Shown here: piece after piece, positions 1 to 11,894 of the stretch
Numbering within the stretch: the first letter of the stretch is position 1
Layout of the letters: each line of letters starts with the position of its first letter
Assembly: GCF_024139115.2 (NCBI RefSeq)
Contig: NC_085139.1
Span: forward strand, 141,693,271 to 141,757,270
DNA: 64,000 nt
Reading direction: 5' to 3'
DNA from: Armigeres subalbatus
Taxonomy: Eukaryota; Arthropoda; Insecta; Diptera; Culicidae
The notes under the pieces: generated by a model
Database searches by the model: none
What the model was told of the DNA's origin: nothing
The model's input: only the letters and a program-made list of their open reading frames with translations
Position numbers and translations under genes: made by a program

Positions 1-800
1 GATTGGATTTGATTGGTTTGATTGGTTTGTATTGGTTTGGATTGGTTTGGATTTGATTGGTTTGATTGGTTTGGATTGGTTTGAATTGGTTTGGATTGAA
101 TTTAGATTGGTTGGTTTGGATTGGGTTTGGATTGGTTTGAATTGGTTTGGTTTGGATTGGTTTGGATTGGTTTGGATTGGTTTGGATTGGTTTGGATTGG
201 TTTGGATTGGATTTGGATTGGATTTGGATTGGATTTGGATTGGATTTGGATTGGATTTGGATTGGATTTGGATTGGATTTGGATTGGATTTGGATTGGAT
301 TTGGGTTGGATTTGGATTGGATTTGGATTGGATCTGGATTGCATTTGGATGGATTTGGATTGTATTTGGATTGGATTGGATTTACATTGGATTTGGATTG
401 GATTTGGATTGTATTTGAATTGGATTTGGATTGGATTTGAATTGGATTTGGATTGGATTTGAATTGAACTTGAATTTGGATTAGAATTGAATTGGATTTG
501 GATTTGATTTGGATTGAATTTGGAATGGATTTGGATTGGATTTGTATTGGATTTGGATTGGATTTGGATTGGATTTGAATTGAATTTAGATTGGATTGGA
601 TTTGGATTGGATTTGGATGGATTTGGATTGTATTTGGATTGGATTGGATTTGGATTGGATTTGGATTGTATTTGAATTGGATTTGGAATGGATTTGAATT
701 GAATTTGGATTGGATCTGGATTGAATTTGGATGGATTTGGATTGTATTTGGATTGGATTGGATTTGGATTGGATTGGATTTGGATTAGATTTGAATTGTG
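1..800. repeat. 10/11-bp minisatellite (ATTGGTTTGG then ATTGGATTTGG)
   Basis: The first 200 bases are mostly the 10-bp unit ATTGGTTTGG. From about 200 to 800 the unit becomes the 11-bp ATTGGATTTGG, with scattered single-base changes and some shortened units. Neither length is divisible by three and stops are rare, so frames on both strands stay open and give low-complexity peptides (G-F-G-L-D-L-D-W-I-W type on plus, N-P-I-Q-I-Q-S-K on minus). These open frames are a by-product of the repeat and not genes. The array runs off the left edge, so its full length is unknown. Confidence 0.97.
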
Positions 801-960
801 GAAATTATTCCTGGAGGAATTGCCGAAGGAAATCCTGGGGAACTTGCCAAAGAGTCCTGGGGGTAATGCCGACGTCATTTCAGAGGAATTGCTGAAGAAA
901 TTGTCGAAAGATTTCGATGGTGAAGTCGATTTTATTTTCAGCCAAATCCACGTGACCTTG
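791..960. repeat. Degenerate GGAGGAATT-type repeat next to the minisatellite
   Basis: This stretch repeats a loose unit of about 24 bp (GGAGGAATTGCCGAAGGAAA and variants). Read on plus it gives an E-E-L-P-K-E-I-L type peptide ending at a TGA at 961. A similar unit recurs near 17510-17700. It resembles degenerate low-complexity sequence more than an exon, and I see no splice sites that would rescue it as coding. Confidence 0.5.
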
Positions 961-963
961 TGA

Positions 964-2405
964 ACCAGGTATGGAGATGAGGGATCCTTCGATCACCATG
1001 CTATTGTTTTCAGAAACTCAGCAGCATGGACTTCAGTTTCTTACATCTATGTGAAATTGAAACGTTTGATCCCAAGCAGCACGCGCAACATATTCCAAAT
1101 AGCTTTTAGTTCCTAAAAAAAATGCATTTAAGACACTGGCAATACATCGAGTCACATTAAAGCCACTTTCCAGTTTCAGAAACACACAATGTTTCATATC
1201 CGTTTAAACGGCGTTGCAATATGCCAAGAATCTGACTTTTTGGGTGATTTGGAATTCGATGTGTTCCATATCAGAAACAAAACAGATAAGTTGCAGTATT
1301 AATAACTCTTCGGTTAATTGCTGCTACGATAATATTTTTGATATGTTGCAAAACACTTTGAGCTCAGCAGAGCAGTATTTTATTTTTGACAGTCCCCTGC
1401 ATGTTCCGTATAAGGTACAATGAAGTTACAATTGACTTTGTGGTTTATGTAGTGCACTTTTAGCAGAACCTCCAAATGGAATTGATGGTGTGATGGTTAT
1501 AGTGAAAGGTTACAAATCTCAAGGTCCAATGTTCGATTTCCGGTTGGTTGTTGTGTTTTTATTTTCAGTGTAGCCGCAAGATGTTGCAAATAGGCTCCCC
1601 CTCTTGCGCTTTTTGTGTCACAAAAGTGTTCCAAATACGATGCGTTGTGCATAACTCAGACGTTTAGTAAGTTACACCATAGTTGTTACTCACTGAGAAA
1701 CAAGTGGTGTTGCTTGGGATCCAATCTCGCCCATACAGATCTTAATTGTCACCTGTCGTAATGCTATTTACGATGCAATTCAGTCGACTGTAGAAATTCT
1801 CTTCGCCTTGCAGATTGGCAACATCGGTGGATGCACAAGATGCCGTGCTTCTCGTTGTAGCTGGTTTTTTAGCAGAAAAGCATGCAAGAAGAGCTCATTT
1901 TACTGGAGCTAATAAATGTTCGATTTTATATCAATATCTTCTCAAAATGCGGCCCTTTGATTATATAATGTATATAAAAACATTCATCACGTTAGATTGG
2001 GCAAAGGATATTTTGATCTTTAGTTGTTAACTCAATATGGGGACACGAGATCCTTCATTAATCACCTCTACGAAAGTTTTTTCTACTAAGTAGGGACACC
2101 TTTGAAATACAGAATAAATGTATTAAATATATGAGTTTACGATTCATTTCAACACACTCACATAGTGTCAAAGTGGTGTGTACGATACAATAAAAACATA
2201 ACCTCCTGGCCAAAGACTCCTCAGACATATTTACTTGTTTTATCCTTCCGGGACTCGCTTGGTTCTGGACCGCTCACGCAGTCCCGTTTCTGTTGTAAAC
2301 GAGAAGCGTGTTTTTTCGAAGGTGTTGTACTTTTTACAACGGCGCGAGTCCCCGAAGGTTATGCTCGTAACCGTAACTCGTAAGTGTGGTAAGTGTGGTA
2401 AATAA
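964..2405. other. Unassigned AT-rich intergenic sequence
   Basis: No recognisable gene. A weak tRNA-like A-box/B-box pair may lie near 1478-1545 on plus (TGGTGTGATGG followed by GTTCGATTTCC), which could be an old SINE head, but the cloverleaf does not fold convincingly. The short frames here show no domain and no paired splice sites. Confidence 0.5.
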
Positions 2406-2595
2406 TAAAATTGCATAAAAACATAAAATAGATTGATCTCATCCGATACGAAGTATGTCCAAGTACCATCTGTGCGTAATCCTTTTTGAATTGTCGTCGC
2501 CACATATTCTGCCTGGGCTCGCTTCAGCTCTGCCGCTACTACTGATCGCATTTGAATGTTTTGCAGACCATCAATCGTCCAAGAATGCCCTTCAA
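2406..2595 (-). pseudogene. Gene-like minus-strand frame, unknown product
   Basis: On minus a frame of about 60 codons reads through a GC-richer patch (S-W-T-I-D-G-L-Q-N-I-Q, then an A-A-E-L-K-R-A-Q-A-E-Y-V-A-T-T helix-like stretch, then D-G-T-W-T-Y-F). It starts upstream of the first methionine and has balanced, non-repeat composition, which suggests it once coded. I recognise no family. It could be an exon, a LINE or LTR-element remnant, or chance. No clear donor site was found at the end of the good region. Confidence 0.2.
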
Positions 2596-3461
2596 ATCCT
2601 GAACATCTTCACAACACAGAGTTCAATTTCTTCAAAACAAAATTCACATTTTCACCACAATTCACAAACAACTAGAGAAATTCTGAAAAAAATAATGACA
2701 CGGGCACAGTATTGGAAAAAACTCAAAATTTCAAAACTCATGGATGATTCAAATCAATCGTGAGTTGAAACGCTTCAACTCAGCACCTAAAAACTCAAGG
2801 CTGAGTTGAATCATGCATTTGAATCATCGTAAGTTTTCTTTTATTCTCCTTCGTTAAAAACCGTTAATTGACGTTCGTCGCATGGAACAATTAATACTCT
2901 TGCTTGTGTAAACAATGAATTGCCAGCAAACTGATTTTAAACGCTTTTTAGAGCGAAATGATTTTTTGGCAAATGAGTGAAATGATGCGTTTCGGCATGG
3001 AAAACTCAGGCATGATGCAAATCTTTAAATTCGCAAACGATTTTGTTCGTGCGGGAGAGCTCGATGAGTGAGTTTTATGAATGATTTTACCAACACTGCG
3101 GGCAGAGGAGACAAACAATCCCCTAAAATAAATTAGCACTTTTAAAGGCAAAAATTGCAGTTATAAAAGAAGAATTTTCCATAAAAAAATCAAGAATTAT
3201 AAATGAACAATTACAAAATTTTCAGAAAAACGAATATTTTTATTTCATGAAAAATTAAAAGCTTTCCGCTAAAAAAATAAAAAAAGATCAATAAAAAAAT
3301 ATGAAAATTTCCATAAAGAAATGTATAAAAACTATAAAACTGTAATAGAAGAAGTCTGCATCTGTCAAAGATTAATTTTTTTAAGAACTTTATCTAGTTC
3401 TCTTTTGATCCTGTTATGAATTATGATTGAAAATAGTAATAATAATAATAATAACCTTTTC
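2596..3461. other. Unassigned AT-rich sequence with a short (TAA)n run
   Basis: No gene seen. A trinucleotide run of AAT/TAA units lies at about 3436-3453, immediately before the inverted-repeat element that starts at 3462. Confidence 0.6.
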
Positions 3462-3750
3462 TTACTAAATTAATGATTTCGTGTGTGTTACAGTGCCAGT
3501 GGAGATATATCAGCTTCCACACTGATATTCTTCCCTCCCCCTTCATACGGGAGCTTGGCAGAAGGAAGGTCGTGCGATATGTGCCATCACAAATATTGCC
3601 CTCCGCTCGCTTTCAAATCGACTTCTATAAAAACATTCTTCATGCCCGCCGTATCCTAACGGAACTATCAATTCTATACTTTCGCCTCTAATGCTATCAT
3701 GAACATGTACGTCCAAGTTTGGAAGATGATATTAGCATTTCCATATCATT
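3462..3750 (+). mobile_element. TIR element copy A (left end intact)
   Basis: The left end TTACTAAATTAATGATTTCG with GTGTGTGTTAC (3462-3491) is the reverse complement of the right end of copy B at 35613-35642. The interior (about 3550-3750, including GATATGTGCCATCACAAATA) matches copy B nearly base for base. Copy A has lost its right end near 3750. The short frame at 3473-3691 is not a gene. I read this as a non-autonomous DNA element of about 300 bp with roughly 30-bp inverted ends. The superfamily is not determined. Confidence 0.7.
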
Positions 3751-4191
3751 GTAAACCTTTTCTTTTTTTATTGAAGTAATAACAATTTGAAAACTAGAGT
3801 ACATACTTGGAGTACATGAATATGATTACATACTATTACCTGCAACAACAAATGTTTACATAATTCTTGTACAAAAACGTTCCGATTATTCCATCGTATC
3901 TCTCGAAGTTGTTTTTTTTAAACAAAAATACTGGGGAATGCACTTGCTAAATTGTATGAAATTAGTCGAACTGTCAACCACAATGCAGCTTTCTGTTTTT
4001 GTGACCTCAAACATATTTTTCGTTGTTACACTTTTTTCTTACACTTCTTCTAAATAATTTACATGAATACGCATTCGCGTTCTAATGATCTGACTGCACC
4101 ACTCCTACAACCTTTTATCATTTGGACAAGTTTTGAGTCTATGTGGAATATTGTCAATTAATTCACATTTTCTGCATACCGGTGAGGTATT
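3751..4191. other. Unassigned AT-rich sequence
   Basis: Nothing recognisable beyond the end of the truncated element. Confidence 0.5.
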
Positions 4192-5860
4192 TCAAACGTT
4201 GTAGGCTGAAAGTTTCTCTTGCGTAGCAATCAAGTTGTTCACGAAACAAAACATTTTGGAATGATCATTCAAGGAAAGAAAATTGAGATTAATATTTTCC
4301 CACAGTGTTAACCAATGAATTTGAATATTTTCTTCAATCTTCGGAACACAAATATTCAGGTCCACAAAATGACTATACAACAATTTTGTGGAATTAAACC
4401 GCAATCGTGTCTTCATACTCACGGCTTCTGATATCCATTCTTTACTATTTTTGTCAATCTTTGCGGTAATCTGACCTCCAGTAAATAATTCTCTTCAATA
4501 AATTCTCCATTAATATCTTCATTATAAAGCAATTTTTTGATAAAAAGGAATTTAATTTTGGCCTCTGGGCCAATTAGTCGTAAACCTTCTTTAAGATAAT
4601 CTAAATATAATTGGTTTCGTTCTACCCTAAAAATCAAACCATTCCAAATGAAATGTCCACAAAACTTTTTAATTTCCGTAATGTGCCCATTGAGTAGTGG
4701 AAATACTTGGGCAACGTACCAAAGCTTGAATACTATGAAGGTATTTAATATTTTACATCTATCGTGAAGGTTTATATTTGTAATCCTATGTTTTTGCATC
4801 ATCCCCTTGATATGAGCAATCAATGCATCATAATTTGCAACAACCGTTAAATACCAACTTTTATAGAATCTGACTCCTAAAATTTTTATATTGCAAACTT
4901 CTTTTATCTTCTGTGGTCCTAAGTAAGTCCTAAGTAAGCGTACATATGAAGAATTTTCAAAATTTATTCTAATTCTTGCATACTTTGAGTAGCACTCGAA
5001 AATAGTCAACAGCAAATCAAACTCTTGTTCAGATCGAACAATTATATTAAAATCATCAGCGAAAACAATGACTGTTATGAATTTATCGATACCCAAAAAC
5101 CTTGCAAGCAATTTGAAATATTCCTAACTAGGGGCTCTAAATACAACCATGTATACCATAAAATACCATGCTCAATGGACACCCTTGTCTTATAGATCTT
5201 GATATTTGGAAAGTATCTATAAGAAAGCCGTTAACAATAGCTCTAGATGAAGCTACACTATACACATTTTTTAAGTAATTTATGAGTTTCTCGGGAAATC
5301 CAAATTTCTTCATTATTTTCCAAAGGTAATCGTGATCAACTCTGTCAAAGGCTTTATTTAAATAGATGCTTACTAAACATCACTTAAAGCTCTTGTTCTC
5401 GCATGACCTTGTCAAAATTCTTCGTAAGTCCCTTAAATTGTCAACGCATGACTTTTTCTTGACACACACTGTTTGGCCGATTCCAACCACTTTATGAAGT
5501 TTATTCTGTATTCTTTCGGCTAAAACTTTGGTAAACAATTTGTAATCGCAATTCATCATAGATATTGGTCGATATTCATTCAGCTATAAACTATTCGTTT
5601 TGTATTTCGGAATCATGGTTATAATTCCCTCTGAGAACCCTTTCGGTTGTAAAAAGGAACCAGACAGGTATGCGTTAAAAACTTCTATAATATCGTCTTG
5701 GATAACCTCCATTTAAAAAAAATAAAATTCGTAGGTTATGCCATCGGGTCCTGGGGATTTTTTTCCGCTTAACTGATTCCAAAACTCCTTTCAATTCGTC
5801 TAAGGTGATTGGCGAAACCAAATCCATTCGATCATTTTCGCCTAAACTAACTGTCACTTA
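4192..5860 (-). pseudogene. Decayed LINE reverse transcriptase (minus strand)
   Basis: Fragments in successive frames read, from high to low coordinate, as a non-LTR reverse transcriptase. They are an S-P-I-T-L-D-E-L-K-G-V-L block near 5800, a K-A-F-D-R-type block near 5340, R-Q-G-C-P-L-S-M near 5200, the catalytic box V-F-A-D-D-F near 5065, and a connection region with C-G-H-F-I-W-N-G near 4670. At least four frameshifts or stops break it. The endonuclease and 5-prime half are absent, so it is 5-prime truncated. The last 76-codon frame (4192-4422) is probably the C-terminal tail. The clade is not assigned. Confidence 0.8.
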
Positions 5861-5926
5861 CCTTGAACCTAGCTATTTAGCACTGTAAAGAATTAAATAA
5901 CTTCACAGAACCCGTAGCTTCCGGGA

Positions 5927-7003
5927 ATGAAAGCACACCCAGATATGGAGTTACGCTCAAGAAGAATACTACCCATGCGATTGCCCGAGCAGGGAGCCCC
6001 TACTGGAGCTGGTCCTGGAACGGGGAACAGAGCGAGCGACCAGCGGCTAGAGGAAGGAGAGGTGCAACAGCGACCCTCTAGTTATCGGACTCAGCCCGTG
6101 CCGACAAGGCAAAACAGAAACGGCAGCAGAAGAAATCACCAAGGCAATGCTTCACCTGCTGATGTTGCTGTGGTTGATCGACGTCAATCACTCACGTTAG
6201 CGGGCCACCGACGGCAACGGAGCATGTGGACAAGGGAGATGAATCAGTACGTGATCCGTTGCTACTACGTTTGCACCAGGATGGAGACGGATATGTCCGG
6301 CAGACCGACGATGCTGGAGATGTTCAATGAGAGGTTCCCTCGGTTTGCACCCCAGCTTGACCGGAACAAGTTGTTGTATATTTTGCCACAGTACTTGGAA
6401 ACCGTGGAGAACCTTGAAGAGCTGCAATTTATCGTTTATTCGGCTGCAGTGGCTGTTGTAAGAACGTTTGGATTGCGAACGCGCCCACAAAGTGAGAGTG
6501 ATGAACGCGCACGCCCCGAAGCACAAAAACCCGCGTGGATGCGACGTCTTGAGACCCGCATCGCCAGACTGCGGTCAAAGGTTGGTCGATTAACACAGTA
6601 CAACCAGGGGAATCGATCAACCAGGCTAGTTCGGAATGTTGCTTAAATTGTGAAACCCACAGAGCTCCGTGATCTCACCGAGGCGAACATAACTGAGATC
6701 CTCGACACCCATGAACAGCGGTTGAGTGCTCTTGCTAAACGACTGCGACGTTATGGAAAATGTTCGAAGAGGAAGGAGCAAAACCGAATGTTCAACATCA
6801 ACGAAAGGGAGTTCTACAACCACATCCGAAACGACAAATCCGACTTTGGCGAAGACCTTCCGGAGATTACAGAAGTCACGCAGTTTTGGTCCAGTCTGTG
6901 GGAGAACCCCGTCATACACAACTGCGATGGGGTGTGTATGGCAGAAGGAGAGCGATATTGTGGTGGAATTGGGGACATGACCGCTATCAACGTGACCACC
7001 TAA
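5927..7003 (+). pseudogene. R4/Dong-like ORF, N-terminal part
   Basis: One frame runs from the methionine at 5927 to 7003 with only a single TAA at 6644-6646. The first 80 residues are Arg/Gln/Gly-rich and probably disordered. A conserved block follows (W-T-R-E-M-N-Q-Y near residue 100), then a basic segment R-L-R-R-Y-G-K-C-S-K-R-K and the F-W-S-S-L-W-E-N-P motif just before the reverse transcriptase. Such a region in R4-type elements is thought to bind RNA or DNA, which is family knowledge and not shown here. The frame is lost near 7000, where a short stretch must have been deleted or shifted before the polymerase resumes at 7095. Confidence 0.7.
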
Positions 7004-7094
7004 GACATACGTGAGGCTACCAGGAATTGGGCTTCAGCCCCTATTTTGTGTATAGCTTCTGGTATAAAAAAAACTCACAACGGTCCACGGGCGG

Positions 7095-8040
7095 ATGGTG
7101 AAATTGTTCAACACGGTACTAGATAATCCCGGGCAGCTATCGGAATTCTTCCCTAGGGGTGTCACTTATCTTCTGCCGAAGGATCGGAACACTTTGAACC
7201 CAGCCAAGTACAGACCAGTAACGTGCCTTTCGAGTCTGTACAAACTGCTGTCATCGGTGATAGAGAGGAGGGTGCAGAACCATTGAGACGTCAATAACCT
7301 GATGACCGAGGAACAAAAAGGTTGTCGACGCAACACTCGAGGATCAGGTCATCATTGATGCAGTCGTTGTTGGGCAGGCCACCCACAAGCAAAGAAACCT
7401 GAGCATGGCGTGTATCGACTATAAAAAGGCATACGACTCATTACCTCCCTCGCGCCTTCTTAAGGTACTGTATAAGATAGACGGTAACGTCATCAGCCTA
7501 ATGCAGCACGCTATGGGGATGTGGAGCACATCCCTACTCATTACAGAGGGAGAAAAGGTGTTACGTTCCAGGACTCTCAGCATCAGGAGGGGCATATTCC
7601 AAGGCGATACCTTTAGTCTTCTATGGTTTTGCCTTGCCATGAACCCTCTTAGCAGAGCACTCAACCAACACAACTATGGCTATCATTTGAAGAGTGGGGA
7701 AAGGAGCACAAACATTACCCACACCTTCTTTATGGACGACTTGAAGCTGTTTGCGGAATCTGTGGAGAAGATGCACCAATTTCTGCGGCTTGTAACGGTA
7801 TTCAGCAACGACATCCGGATGGAGTTTGGTATCGATAAATGTCGATCCATACATCTACACCGGGGTCACCTGGTGGATGGCGACAGTTTCCGCGTCAACG
7901 AACAGGAGGAGATTCGAAACATGGTTGAAGGCGAAACGTACAAGTTCCAAGGTTTCTTGCAGCTGGAGGGAATTCGCCACACGATGATCAAAAAGAAGCT
8001 GCAGGAAAAGTTCTTGCATCGTGTCATTGTATTTTGAAGA
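7095..8040 (+). pseudogene. R4/Dong-like reverse transcriptase
   Basis: Two frames carry the polymerase. The first (7095-7286) has the N-P-A-K-Y-R-P-V-T-C-L-S-S-L-Y-K-L block. The second (7405-8037, 210 codons) has the first catalytic aspartate block C-I-D-Y-K-K-A-Y-D near its start, R-R-G-I-F-Q-G-D-T-F-S-L-L-W-F-C-L-A-M in the middle, and F-M-D-D-L-K-L-F with the catalytic D-D pair. A frameshift and a stop separate them between 7286 and 7405. The YMDD-like box and the W-F-C-L-A-M-N-P-L-S phrase favour the R4/Dong clade over RTE or Jockey. Confidence 0.8.
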
Positions 8041-9140
8041 GCCTCTTGTCGGCCGGCAACAAAGTGAAGGCTATAAACACGTTTGCCATGCCCTTGTAAA
8101 CCTACAGTTTCGGGGTGGTGAAGTGGAGCAAGACTGACGTGGAGGCGTTAGAACGAGCAGTACGAGTGGCGTCCACTAAGCATCGCATGCGCCATCCAAA
8201 ATCGTCCAGTGAGAGAGTCACCCTGCCACGTATAATAGAAGGAAGGAAAAGGCGTCACCGATGTACAAACACTATGTGTTTCCCAGATCCAGCATTTGCG
8301 AAGATTCTTCGTGGAAAGCCAGGACCGCCACGAAATCTATTGCGCTGTGTGTGAAGCTGACCACGAATTCAGTGCCCTGCATCTGGTGCAGGAGGACTAT
8401 CAGCTGAATTACGACATCAAATCTGTCGACGAGATGATCGCATCGTGGAAGCAGAAGGAGTTGCAGGAGTTCTGGAAATAGTTTCGTGAAGCTGTACTGG
8501 AACCGCGAGGTCATAACGAATGTCCTCATTCGCGCTAATCTGCCCGATATTGTGAGAAAAAATATTTTAAGCTCTTTTAGTGGAATGTATACAACCGTCT
8601 AAGACGAGTTAAGTAACTCCATTTAATTCCATCAATTATTTCGATATCTTTGCAGATACGTATTTCGACCACAACAGTGTGGTCGTCTTCAGTGTCTCGT
8701 ACTGAAGTCGAGTCAAGTACGAGACACTGAAGACGACCACACAGTTGTGGTCGAAATACGTATCTGCAAAGATATCGAAATAATTGGTGGAATTAAATGG
8801 AGTAAGTCTTAGACGGCCGATATTGTGGTCCACGACAAAAGGATGAAGCGCGTAACCCTCATTGAGAATGCTGTACCGCTAGACCATAATGTCCAAACAA
8901 CATTCTCCAACAAGATAACGAAGTACCACGACATGGCGGAGGAGTTGAAGCAGATTTGGCACCTGAAGGGCGTGCGTATAATTCCGGTTGTTATCTCAGC
9001 GACCGGAATCATCCGGAAATCTTTTCTGAGATCCTCAGAAGAGCTGTAACTTTCTCATAAACTCCATAGTATCCAAAAGACAGTGGTTCTTGGAAGTTAC
9101 AGCATCGTTAGAAGATTCCTGAACCACCACAACTAATACA
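8040..9140 (+). pseudogene. R4/Dong-like C-terminal restriction-like endonuclease region
   Basis: Frames at 8115-8354 and 8296-8554 continue the protein (Y-C-A-V-C-E-A-D-H-E-F-S-A-L block), then R-A-N-L-P-D-I-V at 8531-8554. Sequence 8555-8816 is an insertion. The frame resumes exactly at 8828 with V-H-D-K-R-M-K-R-V and then N-A-V-P-L-D-H-N and K-I-T-K-Y. This matches the PD...D/E..K layout of the restriction-like nuclease of this clade, although a glutamate sits where an aspartate is usual. Coding similarity extends to about 9140 past the TAA near 9047. Confidence 0.7.
8555..8816. mobile_element. 262-bp foldback insertion with 11-bp target duplication
   Basis: CCGATATTGTG occurs at 8544-8554 and again at 8817-8827 and brackets this segment. 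Inside, an arm from about 8592 to 8700 (Ile-encoding TCGATATC, then TACGTATTTCGACCACAAC and GTGTCTCGTACT) is repeated in reverse from 8714 to 8815, so the RNA or single strand would fold into a hairpin of about 100 bp. The outer ends are not inverted repeats, and 11-bp duplications suit a retroposed element better than a cut-and-paste one. A relative sits at 41432-41605. The short frames here are palindrome shadows. Confidence 0.85.
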
Positions 9141-11590
9141 TCCGATGCAAACGTTTATTATAGGGTTTTAAGTCAACCGGCGAATGAGATCCACAAAGCC
9201 TAATCCTTTTTGGCATTCATATTGCCCGGGGTAGGTGAAAATTCCCAGAACACTTACTGAGGAAGTGCCAAAACTTTATAATAATAATAGCTTAGAACAA
9301 GAATTAGATCAGGAAAATCGTGAAGGGCGAAAAAGTAAACAATTCACGTCAATCTCCACAAATTCCCAAATACAACTTGGATTTCCTTCGATAGTTTGTG
9401 ATGTTTTTCGTGGCTCAACACAACCAAAAGGGTATAATTATTCCAAAACAAATCTCGATAAAAACAACAACAATGTAAGAGCGTGCTGCATGTTATCACT
9501 ATAGGTCGAGAAATTGAGATGAAAGACAAATGATAAATAATATTTTGATGAAACGTGAGTTGTCAGGATAGGTCTTATCCATTGCCACATCGGAGAGCTT
9601 GCAACCAGCAATACACCCAACACCATTTCAACTGTGAATCCTTAGACAACGTGCAAATGGTTCTCCCCACCGAATTCCAATAACGTTCCGTTTCGTCGAA
9701 TTCCATTCCAGTTCAATCTTTCTCAGTTACGCTCAGCCAAGCACGAGCCGACGATTGAATGGATCAAGCGAGAAAAAGTTACATGGCGGCAATTTAGTTG
9801 ATCAAATTCTCGCGTGAAACCTGATGCCTGGGCTACCATTTATTGCCATCGAGAAGTGAAGTGAAGGCGTTAATCCTGGACGAAGGCTGGCTTTCACGGC
9901 CAGTGGGAAGCTTTAATTTTCGTACCAGCCCAAGGGCAATTTCACACCACGCATCAGCCATCAAATCGGGAGTGGGAGAGCTCTACCCAGAAGAGATTAT
10001 TCCAAGTCGATAAATATTTAGATATATAGGGGAACGGTTCCATTACTCATGGCGTATTCTCGCATCGTGTCCTGTAAATCGTCAGCCTGTGACGAAGCGA
10101 TGGTTCATTATTCTGTTGGATAAAAAATGCTCTTTGTTTTGCGACAATAAATTTATAATGGAAACATCATCTAATTATCTCGAATATATTGTAACACGTG
10201 ACACAAACATTTCTCTTGAGTTGTTTTGTTGTTCAAGAAAATGTTTGTAGTGAGACGCGTTTATAAGTAACAAGTTCAGTTGGTTGAGATATGATTATTG
10301 GTTACGATTCGTTTGCTATATGTTCCAACTTTTCTGCCACAAATCCGCAATTATATTATGGGCGCGTACCCTAACTTTTCGCAACTTTCCCTTTTAGCAC
10401 ACATACACATGCTTTGTTTGTTCATTCATGTCTGGTTCCACTTTGCCGTATTTCTCGTGGAAGGATGGAAAAGTTGCGGCTCATCAAGAGGCGGTACAAG
10501 TTTCATGTTTGATATTCTGATAACGAACATTGCCTGGATTGAAAAAGCATATGTGAAGTGATTGTGCGAAGAAGACCCTCATGTGTTGGTAATCTTCTTT
10601 TATCACGCAGCAAATGATGAGGATCCACTTCGATGAATATGTACTTCAATTTATGCAAAGCATTTCGTTGACAGTGTACTCAACATTTTCAATCAACCTT
10701 CAATATGAAGACTTTAAGGCAAAAAATGAAGGATTGATTTTTTTCAAATTTGCATAGACTACTATTTTAAATCATTTCAATTTTGGATCAAAATTCCTCA
10801 TTCAAATGGTATTGAAGAATCAATGCATCAATTTACTAGAAAATAAGGGGAAGCGGCAAAAAATTAACATAATTGGAAAGCATTCCCAAACGAATGGTTG
10901 AACATGCCATCCAAACGATTCAAGTACCCATACGAACGAAACGTATAGAAAAAATAACACTTTAAGACTTAGGACAAATATTTGAGCTACCAACCAACGA
11001 GATGCCACGAGAAAAAAGGGAAAAGCGGCACACTCAACCGAGTACCGAGAAAAGATGGTGTGCTTACTTCTCTTTCCCTTTTTCAATTGCTGCCATGGGT
11101 TTGAAGTGGGATCAGGAGAAGAGCTTAAGCCTCCGCCGACGACGTTTCAAATCACATTTGACGCTTCATTTTCAAGGTAAATCCCGGAAAAGCCAGCAAA
11201 TTGAACGAGCAATTTCGTTAATGTTTTTGGAGATCCTGAATCGGGTTGATTGTTTTTGTGAGGGTTTTTTCGACAAGTCTATAGATGATCTGCCTTCGTG
11301 GAAGAAAGAATAATTTGTGTAACTTCGATTTGCGTTATTAAGACATGACAAAATGATGCACTAAGAATATACTCGCTTTGATTGTTGAGATAGAAAACCG
11401 ACTGAGATGCGTTTAAATTTTTTGTTCCTTTTGCAAAAAAAATAGAAAAAATCACAAAACATTGTAAATAATTTTGATTTTAAAATGATGAATGGAATAT
11501 ACATCCCGTCTACGTCTCACACCCATTTCTCATTGTTGATTTTAAAATTATTCATGAACCGCAAGACATTTGACATCTGAATCTATCCCC
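9141..11590. other. Unassigned sequence
   Basis: No domain-bearing frame. A short TAA run lies near 9280, just past the R4/Dong-like tail. Frames at 9235-9504, 10298-10561 and 11002-11313 have no recognisable motif, and I found no splice-site set that extends them. Confidence 0.5.
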
Positions 11591-11600
11591 TTTAAAGACT

Positions 11601-11812
11601 GTCCAAGTGTCCACGTTAAATCTCGGACACTGAGATAATGTCCAAATGATTTTTAGCCATTTTATCAATTTGTAAAATAATGAAAACATGCTGATTGTAT
11701 CGCATAAAGCGAAGAGATTCAGCTCTGTGTAGATTGATCTTCTCAGTGGTTTCTGAAAATTTAAAAAAATCGCATTGTAAGATGGGTGTCCGAAATTTAA
11801 CGTGGACAGGCT
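11601..11812. mobile_element. MITE with GTCCACGTTAAAT inverted ends
   Basis: GTGTCCACGTTAAATCTCGG at 11607-11626 is mirrored by GTGTCCGAAATTTAACGTGG at 11786-11805. This gives inverted ends of about 23 bp around roughly 150 bp of non-coding DNA. A third, lone copy of the end (TGTCCAAAACTTAACGTGGA) sits at 11873-11892. I could not fix the target duplication, so the superfamily stays open, though the compact size and ends suggest a Tc1/mariner-like or similar MITE. Confidence 0.6.
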
Positions 11813-11894
11813 TTATGTGGATATGGATTTTGTATTATCAATATATTTAAATTCTCGTTCAATTTGGAGATGTGTCCAAAACTTAACGTGGACT

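Larger units (their letters stand above)
5927..9140 (+). mobile_element. R4/Dong-like non-LTR retrotransposon, decayed
   Basis: A single-ORF LINE can be followed in order: basic N-terminal region (5927-7003), reverse transcriptase (7095-8040) and C-terminal restriction-like endonuclease region (8040-8554 and 8817-9140). The combination of W-T-R-E-M-N-Q-Y-V-I-R-C-Y-Y, F-W-S-S-L-W-E, R-R-G-I-F-Q-G-D, F-M-D-D-L-K-L-F and a C-terminal L-P-D-I-V segment is what I expect of the R4/Dong clade, which uses a restriction-like nuclease and lacks an apurinic-type endonuclease. At least one in-frame stop (6644-6646), several frameshifts and a 262-bp insertion make it dead. The ends are not sharply defined. 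Confidence 0.8.

Noticed and set aside
32..878. Several long open frames on both strands at the left edge
   Set aside because: They are translations of a 10/11-bp minisatellite with almost no stops.
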